Assembly: GCF_958450345.1 (NCBI RefSeq)
Contig: NC_088780.1
Coordinates: forward strand, 160,376,726 to 160,440,725
DNA from: Calliphora vicina
Lineage: Eukaryota; Arthropoda; Insecta; Diptera; Calliphoridae
DNA length: 64,000 nucleotides
Direction: 5' to 3'
This document shows, in pieces, positions 21,777-32,910 of this stretch. A model generated the notes under the pieces. It was not told the origin of the DNA and did not search any database. It worked only from the letters and a program-made list of their open reading frames with translations. The translations under genes were made by a program, and so were the position numbers. Position 1 is the first letter of the stretch; each line of letters opens with the position of its first letter.

Positions 21777-22124
21777 TAGATTCATGGAAATATTTGTTCT
21801 AATCGGACTGAGTCATTGATCAAATTTCAGACTGATAGATAAAGTTCTTTAAAATTACTATTCGGTTAAAAATTTTCCAATCAAAATCAACTTTGATTTT
21901 CCTTTACTATCTATCCACACATTTGAAAAGATTTCGAAATATTGTAAAAACTAACTCAACGTTCATAAATATTTTTGTTATGAAAACACAGTTGAAATTC
22001 GAAACCAAATCGGATGTCATTGATGCTCATCGATCTGTGCTAAAATGTAGGCCAGGATGCAGATTTATGGGTGTTAAGTTTTCTTGTATTTTATTTATCC
22101 ATAGATGTTAAATATAAAATACTA

Positions 22125-22460
22125 GCTAAAACCCGGTGTGATTTGCTACAAGTATCGTAATGAAATAAAAACTTTAAGGTTAAAAAAATATTTGTAAAAT
22201 TATAGAGCTATTCGGAAAAAGTTTAAATTATCTCGTAATTATAGTTCTAAAGATATTCGGACATAACTGTATACCTTGTATGGGAAGTCGCTTACTCCAT
22301 GTACGGATCCCTCCCAGTTTTTATTTAAACTTCATGCTGTGATAGGAAATTGATTCATATAAAGTTTGAAGATTTTTGCAATTATAATTCCGAAGATATT
22401 GGCAAATAACTATTTACGTTGTATGATAGGTGCCACGCCATCTAATACAATACTACCAAT
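22125..22460 (+). repeat. Degenerate dispersed repeat R3, copy A
   Basis: Phrases such as 'tagctaaaacccggtgtg', 'gtatgggaagtcgctta' and 'gataggtgccacgcc' recur loosely within it and at 35,580-35,790. It looks like an old, internally repeated non-coding element related to DINE-type repeats. Confidence 0.4.
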
Positions 22461-22709
22461 TTTTTGTATCAAGAAAGATACACTGAATCAATTAAGTCTC
22501 CGTACAGACATACTCATAATATAAACTATAAGCTATTTATGGTCACTTTTCAATACATATTTAAACCTTTTTTTAATTCATTTTATAAAAAATCTTATAA
22601 ACTAGAAATCAACATAAAAAAACTACAAACATTTTCATTAAAAACATAAAAATTTACATAAATTCAATAATTGTACGAAAAGTATCACCATGCACGAAAT
22701 TGACACTTT

Positions 22710-23917
22710 TTTTCTGTCAAGAGGGGCACCCAGAGGCTTAAACTAATTCGGGTATGCTGAATTCTGTGGCGCTAACCATTTTTTTAGGTTAGCTCGTATT
22801 TTCGAGATATACCGTTATTTCGAAAATGGAGAAGGTTGCACAACATATATTCGCGCAACTCAAAAGGCGTTTAGTTTATTGAATAAACTGAAAAAAACAA
22901 AATTCCGCAATGAAATTACCTGGTAAAAAAAATAATTTTTTAGAAAAATTTCGAAATTTTTGGTTTTTAAAACGGCATTAAAAATTGAAAAATGCATATA
23001 CGCTCTTAATTTTTTTTACACATGTAGAAAACGAAGTTCCAAATAAAACAAGCTCTAAATAATTAAAATAATACAAATACCCCTAATATTTTATCAAAAT
23101 ACATAACTCGTAGTAATTAGCTACATCGTGCAGTGCACAGAGGTATAGACAAAAAAGAGGGAAATAAATCTAAACCCTTAGTCCGATTTGAATGAAATTT
23201 GACATGCGCAAAGAAGTGTTGACGAGTTTAAGGTTTGAATTTTGACCGCATGAATCTACCAGAGGTGCGGCCAGGGGTCCCCAAAGTAGGACTTGGGTAT
23301 GATCAATTTTTAAAACGATCCTCTTTCTTCGTTTGTGTTCCGATTTCAAAAAACTTACACACATAGAATCTCGTCATCGAGCACTACAAAAAACCTCATC
23401 GTGGCTATCAACTATCTCTTATAGCTTAGGAGATATTCGCATTTTAAAATTAAATTTTCAACATTTTTAGCCACCATACTCCAGTTTTTTGACAACAGCG
23501 GGTCCAAATATTTACCGATTTGCTAACTACAAATGTATATGTCCAACAAAAAAAGAATTGTTTACAAATCGTGACTAATTAAAAAGTTATATGCACTTTC
23601 CAATTTTTAATGTCGTTTTAAAACAAAAAATTTCGAAATTTAAAAAAAAAAAATGTATATTTCTAAAGTGACTGCGAAGATTAAAAACATGTCAAGCCAT
23701 ACTTAAAGGTAATTTTGTTGCGGAATTTCGGTTTTTTCAGTTTGTTCAATAAACTAAACCGTTTTAGAGTTACGCGAATATATGTTGTGCAACCTCCTCC
23801 ATTTTCTAAACAACGGTATATCTCGCAAATACGAGCTAACCTAAAAAAACGGTTAGCACCACTGAATTCAGCGTACCCGAATTAGTTTAACCCACCGGGT
23901 GCCCCGCTTGACAGTTT
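22710..23917. mobile_element. Inverted-repeat element U enclosing a T half-element
   Basis: The outer arms match in inverted orientation: 'ctgtcaagaggggcaccc' with 'gggtgccccgcttgacag', 'actaattcgggtatgctg' with 'cagcgtacccgaattagt', and 'gcacaacatatattcgcg' with 'cgcgaatatatgttgtgc'-like text. Arms are about 400 bp. The centre is filled by the T fragment at 23,136-23,590. No coding capacity is seen. Confidence 0.75.
23136..23590 (+). mobile_element. T element (Transib-like), left half
   Basis: It starts CACAGAGGTATAGAC (terminal heptamer mutated) and follows the T sequence through 'aaataaatct', 'gatttgaatgaaatttgaca' and 'cagcgggtccaaatattta'. It then joins the second arm of element U. The spacing from the heptamer to AAATAAATC is 19 bp here, against 22 in the intact copy. 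Confidence 0.75.
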
Positions 23918-23935
23918 TTTCAACTAGCACAGTGT

Positions 23936-24093
23936 AATTAGTCATAGCTCCCATAGGCCCACTACCGAAAATGTGTGTATCAAATAAGATTTAACACAAA
24001 TAAGTTTCATATCAAAAGAAAACTCTTTATAATCATTTACACGGTTTAGGGTATCATAAGGTCGGGCTTGCCCGACTATACCATTTCACTTGT
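23936..24093 (-). mobile_element. D2 terminal fragment
   Basis: It contains 'attagtcatagctcccata', 'taggcccactaccgaaaatg' and the hairpin end GGTCGGGCTTGCCCGACT followed by 'cacttgttt', as in the D2 copies at 11 and 39 kb. The core and GTCY tract are missing. Confidence 0.75.
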
Positions 24094-24603
24094 TTATTAA
24101 AAAGTCTTCTTCGTTGCTTTTCACAACGGATTTTGTTATATGTTTTTTCGAATAAAATATTAAAATAAAATATAAAAAATCAAATAATTCAAATTTAAAA
24201 TATTTTTTAACACTTAAGTAGTTAAGTTAGAAGGATGAAATTTTGGCATGTGGTATTCAATATTTGGATCTTTAACTCGCTATTTTTTTTAAAAAAAAAT
24301 TATTGGAAATCTAAAAGGATATTCAAGGATAAAAATTTTTAAAGGACATTTTTGACATCTTTTTTTCCTGACAGGATAAAATAAAAATAATACGAAATAT
24401 TCTACAACTCTTCTTGATTATTTGACACCAAACTTGACATAGTAGGGTGATCAGAAGTATTTTCTTTTTATGTACTCCTCTGAAAATTTGAAATCCCTTT
24501 AAAAGAAAACAGGAAACATGAAATGAAAAACTGAAAACGCAGTTTTTCTCCATTTAATTTATTGTTTCTGACGTTTATCTTCCGGTTCGTGTCTAATATT
24601 GAG
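24094..24603. other. No recognised gene or element
   Basis: A+T-rich sequence between a D2 fragment and the T element. Nothing with terminal repeats or coding similarity is seen. Confidence 0.4.
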
Positions 24604-24608
24604 TGTCG

Positions 24609-26008
24609 CACAGTGGTATGAGAATAAAAAAAGAGAGAAATAAATCTGTAACTTCTAAACCCTTACGCCGATTTGAATGAAATTTCACATGCACAAAGAG
24701 GAAGTGTAGTCGAGTTTAAGTTTTGAATTTGGACCTCATGAGCCCACCAGGAGCGGGACCAGTGGTTCCCAAAGTAGAGCACCTCGGGTATGTTCAATTT
24801 TTAAAATGATCCTATTTTTTATGAATTTCTATGTTAGGTAAATTCTCAGCGAGTTGCTAAGTTTTCCCTAATTTATTTGACACGTAAAAATAAGGTAGAC
24901 ATGTTATATATCAATGGATAGAGGATTTTGTCTACTTTTCAAAAAATTATATATATTTTGACAATTAAAAAATTCATGGAATACTTTTTTGAAAAATATG
25001 ACAAAAAATACTTTTTATTGAATTTTGCATAGATACAAATTTTTCAAATTGGAATAAAATTTTTATTTATGAATATTTTTTAATAAAATTTCACAGTTAT
25101 GTAGATTTTTCTATTCGAAATGGAAAAATAAAAACAAATTTTGAAACTTGTTATCAAGTATCCCACAATTCCCAAAAAAATCTTGAAAAATTCCAAAAAT
25201 GGGTTTTTTTCGTTTTTTGGCTACAATATCCATACCAGGGGCGGGGTTATCGGAAGCCTTTACAAAATAATTAAGAGCTTATTGGGCCATCCAAAATAGG
25301 TTACTATATTTTGATATCGAGTATGCGATTTGAGAATGTTGAATTTTACATAAAAAATAGGCATTTTTTGAATGGACCTGATCCCGTCGGTATCAAAAAT
25401 TATAAATGTTTTTTAACTTTAAAATATTTGGCGTAAAGTTAGCTTTTCAAAAAGTAGAAATTCATTATACATCCTCTTAGAAATTTTTTAGATAACTTAA
25501 AAAGAATAAAAGTACTTTTTTCCCAAAAAAATTGCGAAAAATCGCCTTTTTTTAATTTTTTTAAATTCAAATGAATATAACTTTGGACTCAGCGATGATT
25601 TTTAAACACTTCTTTCTTTATTTGATATATAGATCTATTGTTAATTCTATAAAAGAAAAATGGATAAAATCGGGGAATATTTGGAACCGCGGTCACAAAA
25701 AAACTGGAGTAGGGTGGGTAAAAATGTTGAAAATTAAATTTTCAAATGCGAATATCTCCTAAGCTATAAGAGATAATTGATAGCTACGACGTAGTGCTCG
25801 AGGAGATTCTAAATGTGCAATTTTTTTTAAATGTTACTAAAACGAAGAAATAGGATCATTTTAAAAATTGAACATACCCGAGGTGTCCTACTTTGGGAAC
25901 CCCTGGTCCCGCTTCTGGTGGGCTCATGAGGTCCAAATTCAAAACTTGGCGTAAGGGTTTAGAAGTTACAGATTTATTTCCATCTTTTTTTATTCTCATA
26001 CCACTGTG
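24609..26008. mobile_element. Full-length T element, Transib-like, non-autonomous
   Basis: The element is 1400 bp long with terminal inverted repeats of roughly 200 bp that begin CACAGTGGTATGAGAATAAA at both ends. TGTCG flanks it directly on both sides (24,604-24,608 and 26,009-26,013), a 5-bp duplication. Twenty-two bases inside each CACAGTG lies AAATAAATC. Transib elements are known for 5-bp G+C-rich duplications and CAC-starting ends with an A-rich inner motif, so I infer this superfamily. The body has no transposase-like frame; the 63-codon frame at 25,571 is not convincing. Partial copies lie at 23,136 and 38,024. Confidence 0.8.
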
Positions 26009-26165
26009 TGTCGTACGGTGATATAGGTCTCCGTTTACTCTAACATACAGAGTTTTTTGATTTAAAATTGTCTGGATAACCGTTATTTACGGTCCCTGAC
26101 ATAATACGTTCTATGTATAACTAAAGTGTGTCTCAGTAAAGGAGCACTTTTTAAATTTAGTGTAA

Positions 26166-26190
26166 TTATACCCTACACCACCATTATGGA
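26166..26190 (-). mobile_element. D2 tip
   Basis: Only the first bases of a D2 element (ataccctacaccaccatta) remain, cut off directly upstream of a transposase scrap. Confidence 0.5.
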
Positions 26191-26224
26191 AAGTAATACT
26201 TCTGTGTGTCAACGTACAGGTCTA

Positions 26225-26345
26225 TCTCTTGAAGACATTGCTGCTGTAAACGAGAGTGACGCCGAAAACCCGGAAACATCAATTCGGCATCATTCTCAAC
26301 AACTTCATATTTCACGAAGCACAACGCAGAGAATTTTGCTGCTGT
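26225..26345 (+). pseudogene. Tc1/mariner-like transposase N-terminal scrap
   Basis: In frame with ATG at 26,126, the segment SLEDIAAVNESDAENPETSI followed by RHHSQQLHISRSTTQRIL resembles the helix-turn-helix region of an insect Tc1/mariner lineage (often annotated DUF4817-containing), which has ENVAAV... and RRSQ-LG-S--T--RIL. The upstream codons of the 79-codon frame come from other DNA, including a D2 tip. Similarity stops near 26,345. The same lineage has a catalytic-domain relic at 42,690-43,190. Confidence 0.65.
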
Positions 26346-26946
26346 ACCAATGGGTAATGGAGTAAAGTCAAGTCAACATGGAAATCCGCGTCATCGTGAA
26401 TACACAAAATTGTCGACTTTGGGACAAGAACAAATTTGTTAAACAAATTTTTTTCAAAACCTTTGCAACTTTCTACATATTTTGTTAAACAGTTTGTTCA
26501 GAAGGACCAAAGAGATGTACATATATTTAAGACAATGTATTGAACTTGTTTTTTTGTTTCTATTAAAACAAATATTAAATTTTTCATTATTTCACCCTTT
26601 TGCTAGAATTCGCCTTAACAGTTATTAAAAAAAGAGGAACCGTGTGTGTTTCTAGCCAAACAAAAATATGAAAAACTTAATAAACTTCATAATCAACTGC
26701 AAGAGCAACAAACAGCAGCTTAGAAAAAAAGAATAAAATCATAAATAAAAACAAGTGCAAATAAACACCGTCACTACTATAGTATACTCGACATACCCAC
26801 TTGATAACCTAGACCTAAACATTTCTTACTTATGTTTCGTGTTATTTTCTTTTGTAGTTGTTGTTGCTGTTGTTTCAGTAGAACTTGCAAGCAATTGCAG
26901 GCAAATACATAAACAAGCATTTTTATATCCCTGACTGCTTAATTTT
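26346..26946. other. No recognised gene or element
   Basis: A+T-rich sequence with a short (GTT)n patch near 26,860. There are no terminal repeats and no credible coding frame. Confidence 0.4.
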
Positions 26947-27867
<921 letters not shown>

Positions 27868-28600
27868 TTTTTTTTTTTTGAAATGTTGCTGTTTTCGTTG
27901 TTGCTGTTGTCATATGTATGTTGCTGTTTAATGCAATCAAAACTACAGGTAGAGTGTAGTTGTGATTGGGATTGTAGTTCATATCACAGCCACTAAACAC
28001 ACCCATTGTAGAGAGTGCATCACGAGTGAGTGAGTGAGAGACAGTGAACAAGAGTTTATAAAAATTCTAACAACCAAAAAAAACCTGAATGTAATAGAAA
28101 CCAAAAGGCCTCTTGTTGATGGTGTCGTTGATTTTTGTGTAGTGTGAATGTAGTTGTTCTTGTTGTTGCCATTGAGGTGTTGTTGTTGTCGTTGTTGATG
28201 ATGTTGCTGCCGTTGTTTTTGTTGTTGTTGATGTTGTATATTGCATGCTGTGATTTTGTTTTGTATATAACGATTTATGTTTATCCTTGCTCTTATTTTT
28301 TCTATTTTTTTTTAGTTTAAGTTTATTTGTATTTAGTTCGTTTTATTTCGTTATGTTCATGTGTTTTTTCTATTTCTTGCTGTTCTATTTTTTGTTGTTG
28401 GTGCTGCTGCTGTTGTTGTTATTTTCTGCTCTATTGTTTTCACTTTCGAACATTGTTTAGTGTGGTGCTGGTAGTTGTAGTAGTAGTGGATACGGTTGTT
28501 GTACTTTCATACACTAGCGTGCATGTAGCATACATTCCTGGGCATGCACAGTGGAGCAAGATTACATAATAAATATTAGCAAAAACTTTCATGGCAATGT
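27868..28600. other. Probably unique DNA, GTT/GCT-rich
   Basis: The region has many TTG, GTTGCT and GTTGTTGTT runs (27,890, 28,150-28,245, 28,395-28,425), a GAGTGAGTGAGTGAGAG patch at 28,024 and a (GTA)n patch near 28,475. Such CAA/CAG-type runs on the other strand are common in fly untranslated and regulatory DNA. The frames at 28,135-28,569 translate only these runs. Confidence 0.4.
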
Positions 28601-28619
28601 ACACAATAGCATTTAAGCT

Positions 28620-28797
28620 GTCTTATTAACGCAGTTCAAAAATCCATCATTTTCATAAATACTTCTTCGATCTTGGCCTCAAAAGATTAGCAGCTGGTAA
28701 AATGTAATAGCTAACAATGGCCAATACTTTAAATAAATTTATATTTCAAAATACAAGCTATAAATTGGAAAAAATCCTACATTTTTTAAGTCGTACA
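28620..28797 (+). mobile_element. Mariner 3' end scrap
   Basis: It contains the degenerate mariner C-terminus ('aacaatggccaatactttaa' encodes the N-NGQYF-type end) and then the terminal phrase 'aagtcgtacacccaata', which matches the mariner ends at 4127 and 12,283. The 5' part is lost. Confidence 0.65.
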
Positions 28798-29078
28798 CCC
28801 AATAATATCTTTAAGAAAGTTTTAAAAACATACATTTTAAAAGGGTTTTGGACTAAAAATATATGAAATTCAAAATTTCTGCAATAATCAACATTAAAGT
28901 TAGCTATTTTTAGACTGGAACAAAATATTGATTTGAATTTTATTTTTCTTGTGATCGAAAAGAACATGTCGCAATGCAATTTTTTTTCGTCTAAATTGAT
29001 CTGACACGAAATGTAAAGGTGTAAAAAGTATACGATTTAGGAAAAGAAAATCCGGCAATTCCCAAAAAATAAACAAGA

Positions 29079-29079
29079 G

Positions 29080-29104
<25 letters not shown>
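29079..29104 (+). repeat. Poly-T tract
   Basis: A run of about 26 T residues, the longest homopolymer in the window. It may be the A-tail of a minus-strand retrosequence, but no target duplication or body could be found. Confidence 0.6.
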
Positions 29105-29111
<7 letters not shown>

Positions 29112-29379
29112 ACCCATACGACCACATTTGGTCCGGATCTGTTAAAATAATAATATGAGGGATTTGAAATACATCATAGTATCTAGAAGTGTTGCCCACT
29201 TTAGAATCCCAGCTTTCGGATTATAGAACACTTAGGCTAAATACAAAATTTCGATATAAAATAGGTTAAAAATCTATTCCTGAGATAACTTTCAAAAAGA
29301 ATATAAAACCATCATTAGTTCAATAAACAAGTTAGAGAGCAGTATTTTAAAAAAGTGTCAGATTTGTTTTTTATTTTTA

Positions 29380-29846
29380 AAATTTTTTTAAAATTTTTAA
29401 ATTTTTTTTTAATTAATTAGCGAAGAAAAATTGTGACTAAAAATTTTTTTGGTAAAAAAAAAATTATTCTGGTCAAAAAATATTTTTTTCGATTTTGACC
29501 CATTGTAGGTCCATCATACTATAGCCTTATATACATCATTGCAATGGACTTATCTATCATTCGATATCCATATTGTCTATATTAATGACTTAGTAATCCA
29601 GATATAAATAAGAAATAGGCCAATAATCGAGGTTGTCCCGGTTTTTTCCTTTTATCTCGGAGGTAATTTTATCGATTTTAAATAGCAACCGAGCCGGAAG
29701 TATTGTCGATATATTGATGTATCAATCATATTTGTAAGTTATTTGGGGGCTACGGAAAGCTGATTTCAGCATACAAACGGACATGGCTAATCGACTTGGA
29801 AAAAATGTAGAAATTACAAATGCCACTCATGGTGAAGAGTATAAAA
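29380..29846 (+). mobile_element. D1 DINE-like element, truncated
   Basis: It has the A/T zone, 'gacccattgtaggtccatc', 'gacttagtaatccagatat', a shortened core (ggacatggctaatcgacttg) and 'gtgaagagtataaaa'. The hairpin end is missing and the segment after the core is deleted. Confidence 0.75.
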
Positions 29847-29973
29847 AAATATTTTTTAGGAACAAACACTAAATAACAAAGTGACACTGAATTTGATAAA
29901 CAATAAACACTCTGACTGTTTTTATTGAATGCGTGAAAACCCCTTAGAAAATCTGCGGTTTTCAAATTAATAT

Positions 29974-30573
29974 TGTTACGAAATTGTACTTGAATTCAAA
30001 TATAACGATTTTAATGGCTGATTTAATGTTGCATAATGCTTTCAAATAGCAGTGCCCAAAATTTAACATAAGTGTGGGCATTATTAACATTGAATAAAAG
30101 CTTTCAGTTGACCATTGATTGTAAGAATGGCAACGCTGTTTGCTGCGACCGTATATTCGAATTCGAATATTCTGTTAAAGACCATTGTAGAAAGTACACC
30201 ACAGATGGCGTATGTATTAGAAAGCTCTAGACAGTTAAAGAGCAATCTAGAATGCAGATGGCAGTGTTATAAATAGTGGCAGAGGTTGCAGTTGTTAGTG
30301 AGTTTATCAGAGACGCTTTTCGAATAAACATCAACTGAGTGCTGTATTTTTCAAGTGAATTCGTGTACATTATAAAGTGTGTCTGTATTTCTGCGAATTT
30401 ATAAACGTCTATAAAAAACATTGAGTGACTATTCAATTCTGTTGTTGTACATTTTAAATAAATAAAGAGTTGTTACAATTTTCAAACTACTAAACGGCTT
30501 TTATTTGCAATCAAAAGTATCCGGTTTATTTAAAGGAAATAAACCAACGTTTTGAAAAGGTTAAAACGTAACA
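29974..30573 (+). mobile_element. Solo LTR, gypsy-type
   Basis: The 600-bp unit starts TGTTACG and ends CGTAACA, and ATAT flanks it on both sides (29,970-29,973, 30,574-30,577). A TATA box (TATAAATA, 30,268-30,275) precedes a probable start near 30,300, and AATAAA occurs at 30,461. No primer-binding site or polypurine tract adjoins, so it is a solo LTR left by recombination. A 4-bp ATAT duplication is known for 297/17.6-type gypsy elements; orientation follows the TATA box and polyA signal. No internal retrotransposon sequence lies nearby. Confidence 0.85.
30268..30275 (+). promoter_or_regulatory. TATA box of the solo LTR
   Basis: TATAAATA sits about 295 bp into the LTR and about 190 bp before the AATAAA signal, the expected U3-R layout. 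It could still start transcription into the DNA to the right. Confidence 0.55.
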
Positions 30574-30734
30574 ATATATTAATCTAACCAGCGCAACCTG
30601 ACAACAAAGGTTTATAAAACAATCTAAACGAAGACATAAACAAATTGAATAGTTGAATTGTGATAGTGACCACTAAACTGGAAAGAGTCAAACAGAAAGC
30701 TCTTTAAATGAAATCGGTCTTAAATTGTGATAGA

Positions 30735-30918
30735 TATCATGAAAAAACTGGGCTAAGGTATGGTGAAATTTGAATTTTTAAATGCATATCGCTTAATCGC
30801 TTCTCTACTTTGAGACCACACAGCACTGCCACTTAGTAGTCTTTGGGGCCCGTCTTCAGATCAGCCACTAAGAAATGTGAGATTTATTTCCAAAATATTT
30901 TGATTCTGTCCCACTGTG
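30735..30918 (-). mobile_element. T2 repeat end, Transib-like terminus
   Basis: Read on the minus strand from 30,918: CACAGTGGGACAGAATCAAA, then AAATAAATC beginning 22 bp after the heptamer. The spacer differs from that of the T element. A decayed relative is at 48,600-48,747. The distal end is not defined. Confidence 0.55.
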
Positions 30919-32504
30919 CCGCATTGCATGGAAATGTAAGTGTATGTTTTTATTTAAAAGGAAATGTTGGGGAAAAATGTGTTCAGCAAAAGTTCAAGTA
31001 TGTTTAAGCGAGTAAAGGCAGCAGTATATATGTATGTTGTATGTGTGGATGTTCAGAGAGGTGCAAATATTTTTTATTGAACTTTTTTGTTGTTGTTGTT
31101 TTTTTTTAATATTATTTCACTGTGTTGCTGCTTGGTTTAAGTTGATGATGATGTAGTTGCCAGGCGTATAGCAAAAATTGTTTTTGTTTAAATTAAACAT
31201 ACATTGTTAAGATTAGTTTGTTTTAATATTTCTACTAGTTCTTTTTTTTCTACAATAAATGTTTTTATTGTGAGTGTTTAATATTTTTTTTTGGTTTGTT
31301 TTAAATCATTTCATTAAAAGGCTGCATATTATTTTTTGCTATTTTTATGCAACAAAATACTTTTATTTGGTTAATTTAAACGTAAATTTACTTGTTTATT
31401 TTATTTAGTTGTATATTTCTAAATGAAATCATTAAGCTTAAATTACTACAAATAATCAACACAATGCCATACAATTTCATTTACCAACTTAATATTGTAC
31501 AAATTATTATTATTATAAATTTATGTGCATTCATTCATTAAACTAAAAAAAATTCAAAATTTAAATAATAAGTTTAAACAGAAAAAAAAAAATATAAATT
31601 ATAAATTTTTTTTATGAAAACTAAACTGATATTATCAGCAAAAAAAAAGCAAGTTAAATAATATTTAATAGTTGTAACCACAAAATTTCATAAAATATTT
31701 TATTGTTTTTATTTAATTTATTTTAATCTACTAAAAATTTCATTGTGATTTTATCTGTTTTAACTAGTTAATAGAATGCAAACGTATACGTTCATATTTA
31801 TATTTGAATAACTGTTAGGGTGTTTGTTTGTATTGTTAATAAATATTATATATCAATTTATTTGAAATGTGGACTTAACCTGTAGGCTTTGGTACCAGTT
31901 ATTCGTTATTAAACTAGCTGTTTTATAGGCGAAAGGTAATGCAGAGACATCCTGTCTATAACTTTTAGAAATCTATTTAGTACAAAGTATAGCAATTTCA
32001 AAATTAACAATTGTGATTTTAAAACTGCAGGACAATACATATTTATATCCATACATTTGTTTTGTTACATATTTTAGTAAATATACACAGGCATTCTATA
32101 GAATTATCGAAATGTTTTGCAATATTAATTAAATTTCCTACTAACACATGTATGTAATTAAAAATAAAAAAACATATTAAATTGCAGTGCATTTTTTTTT
32201 TGTAATACAAAACTATAATCTTTGAACAAAAAACTATTTTTAACAATAAATAATATTTGAAATATTCATTAACATATTGGTGGGGAGCTGAAAATGAGTA
32301 GTTCGCGTTTTGGATGTGAAAAAGATTTTAACAAAATTTTAAAATTAACAAAATATTACGTTTTTTATGTAACATTAAAAGAAATTTCCTTTTTATTCCA
32401 ACCACCAAAAACTGTATATTAATTTAGTTATTCCCTTTGTAACACATATTTTGTCCATCCCTCTGTTGCAGGCACGATAGAGCCTCTTCAGAAGGGCCTA
32501 GGAG
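30919..32504. other. Very A+T-rich DNA, no recognised gene
   Basis: Long A/T stretches, poly-T/poly-A runs and (GTT)n near 31,090. No open frame above 67 codons and no terminal repeats. The short frame at 32,043-32,246 is not credible. Confidence 0.4.
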
Positions 32505-32790
32505 CTAGTCATGTCTCTCCAGGTTCTTCATAGGTCTGCTTCCTTTGAAAACTTCTTTGCCACAGAGCTGTCTTTTATATATGAGATACGCTTTTTAATG
32601 GGCGAAGTTTCTAAGCTTTCGGTCCACTAACCACAAGTTATTGGTAAATATAGGTATGGACGCAATCCGAATAGATATATTCATCAGCTCTTGTCGGTTA
32701 ATTGGCTATGATTAGCTACTGAATACAATCCGACGAGAGAAATGTTTCGGCTATCGGTCGACTAATATCATTTTTAACTACAGGAGAAAA
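32505..32790 (+). repeat. Dispersed repeat R2, copy B
   Basis: Same-strand match to 16,236-16,590, including 'caatccgacgagagaaatg' and 'tcggctatcggtcgacta'. It has fewer internal copies of the block. Confidence 0.65.
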
Positions 32791-32910
32791 GTATAAGCAG
32801 ATCGGGACTTCGATTCTTGCTTCCTTGTTCATGTTTTTTCTTAGATGTCTTATATTAAAATTTAACATATTTGGGAATTATTTGAAACAATATGCTAATG
32901 TATGTATATT

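Noticed and set aside
28547..28600. CACAGTGGAGCAAG as another Transib-like terminus
   Set aside because: There is no AAATAAAT motif at about 22 bp and no matching opposite end.
29079..29104. Poly-T tract as the tail of a non-LTR retrotransposon
   Set aside because: No reverse-transcriptase similarity or target duplication is present on either side.
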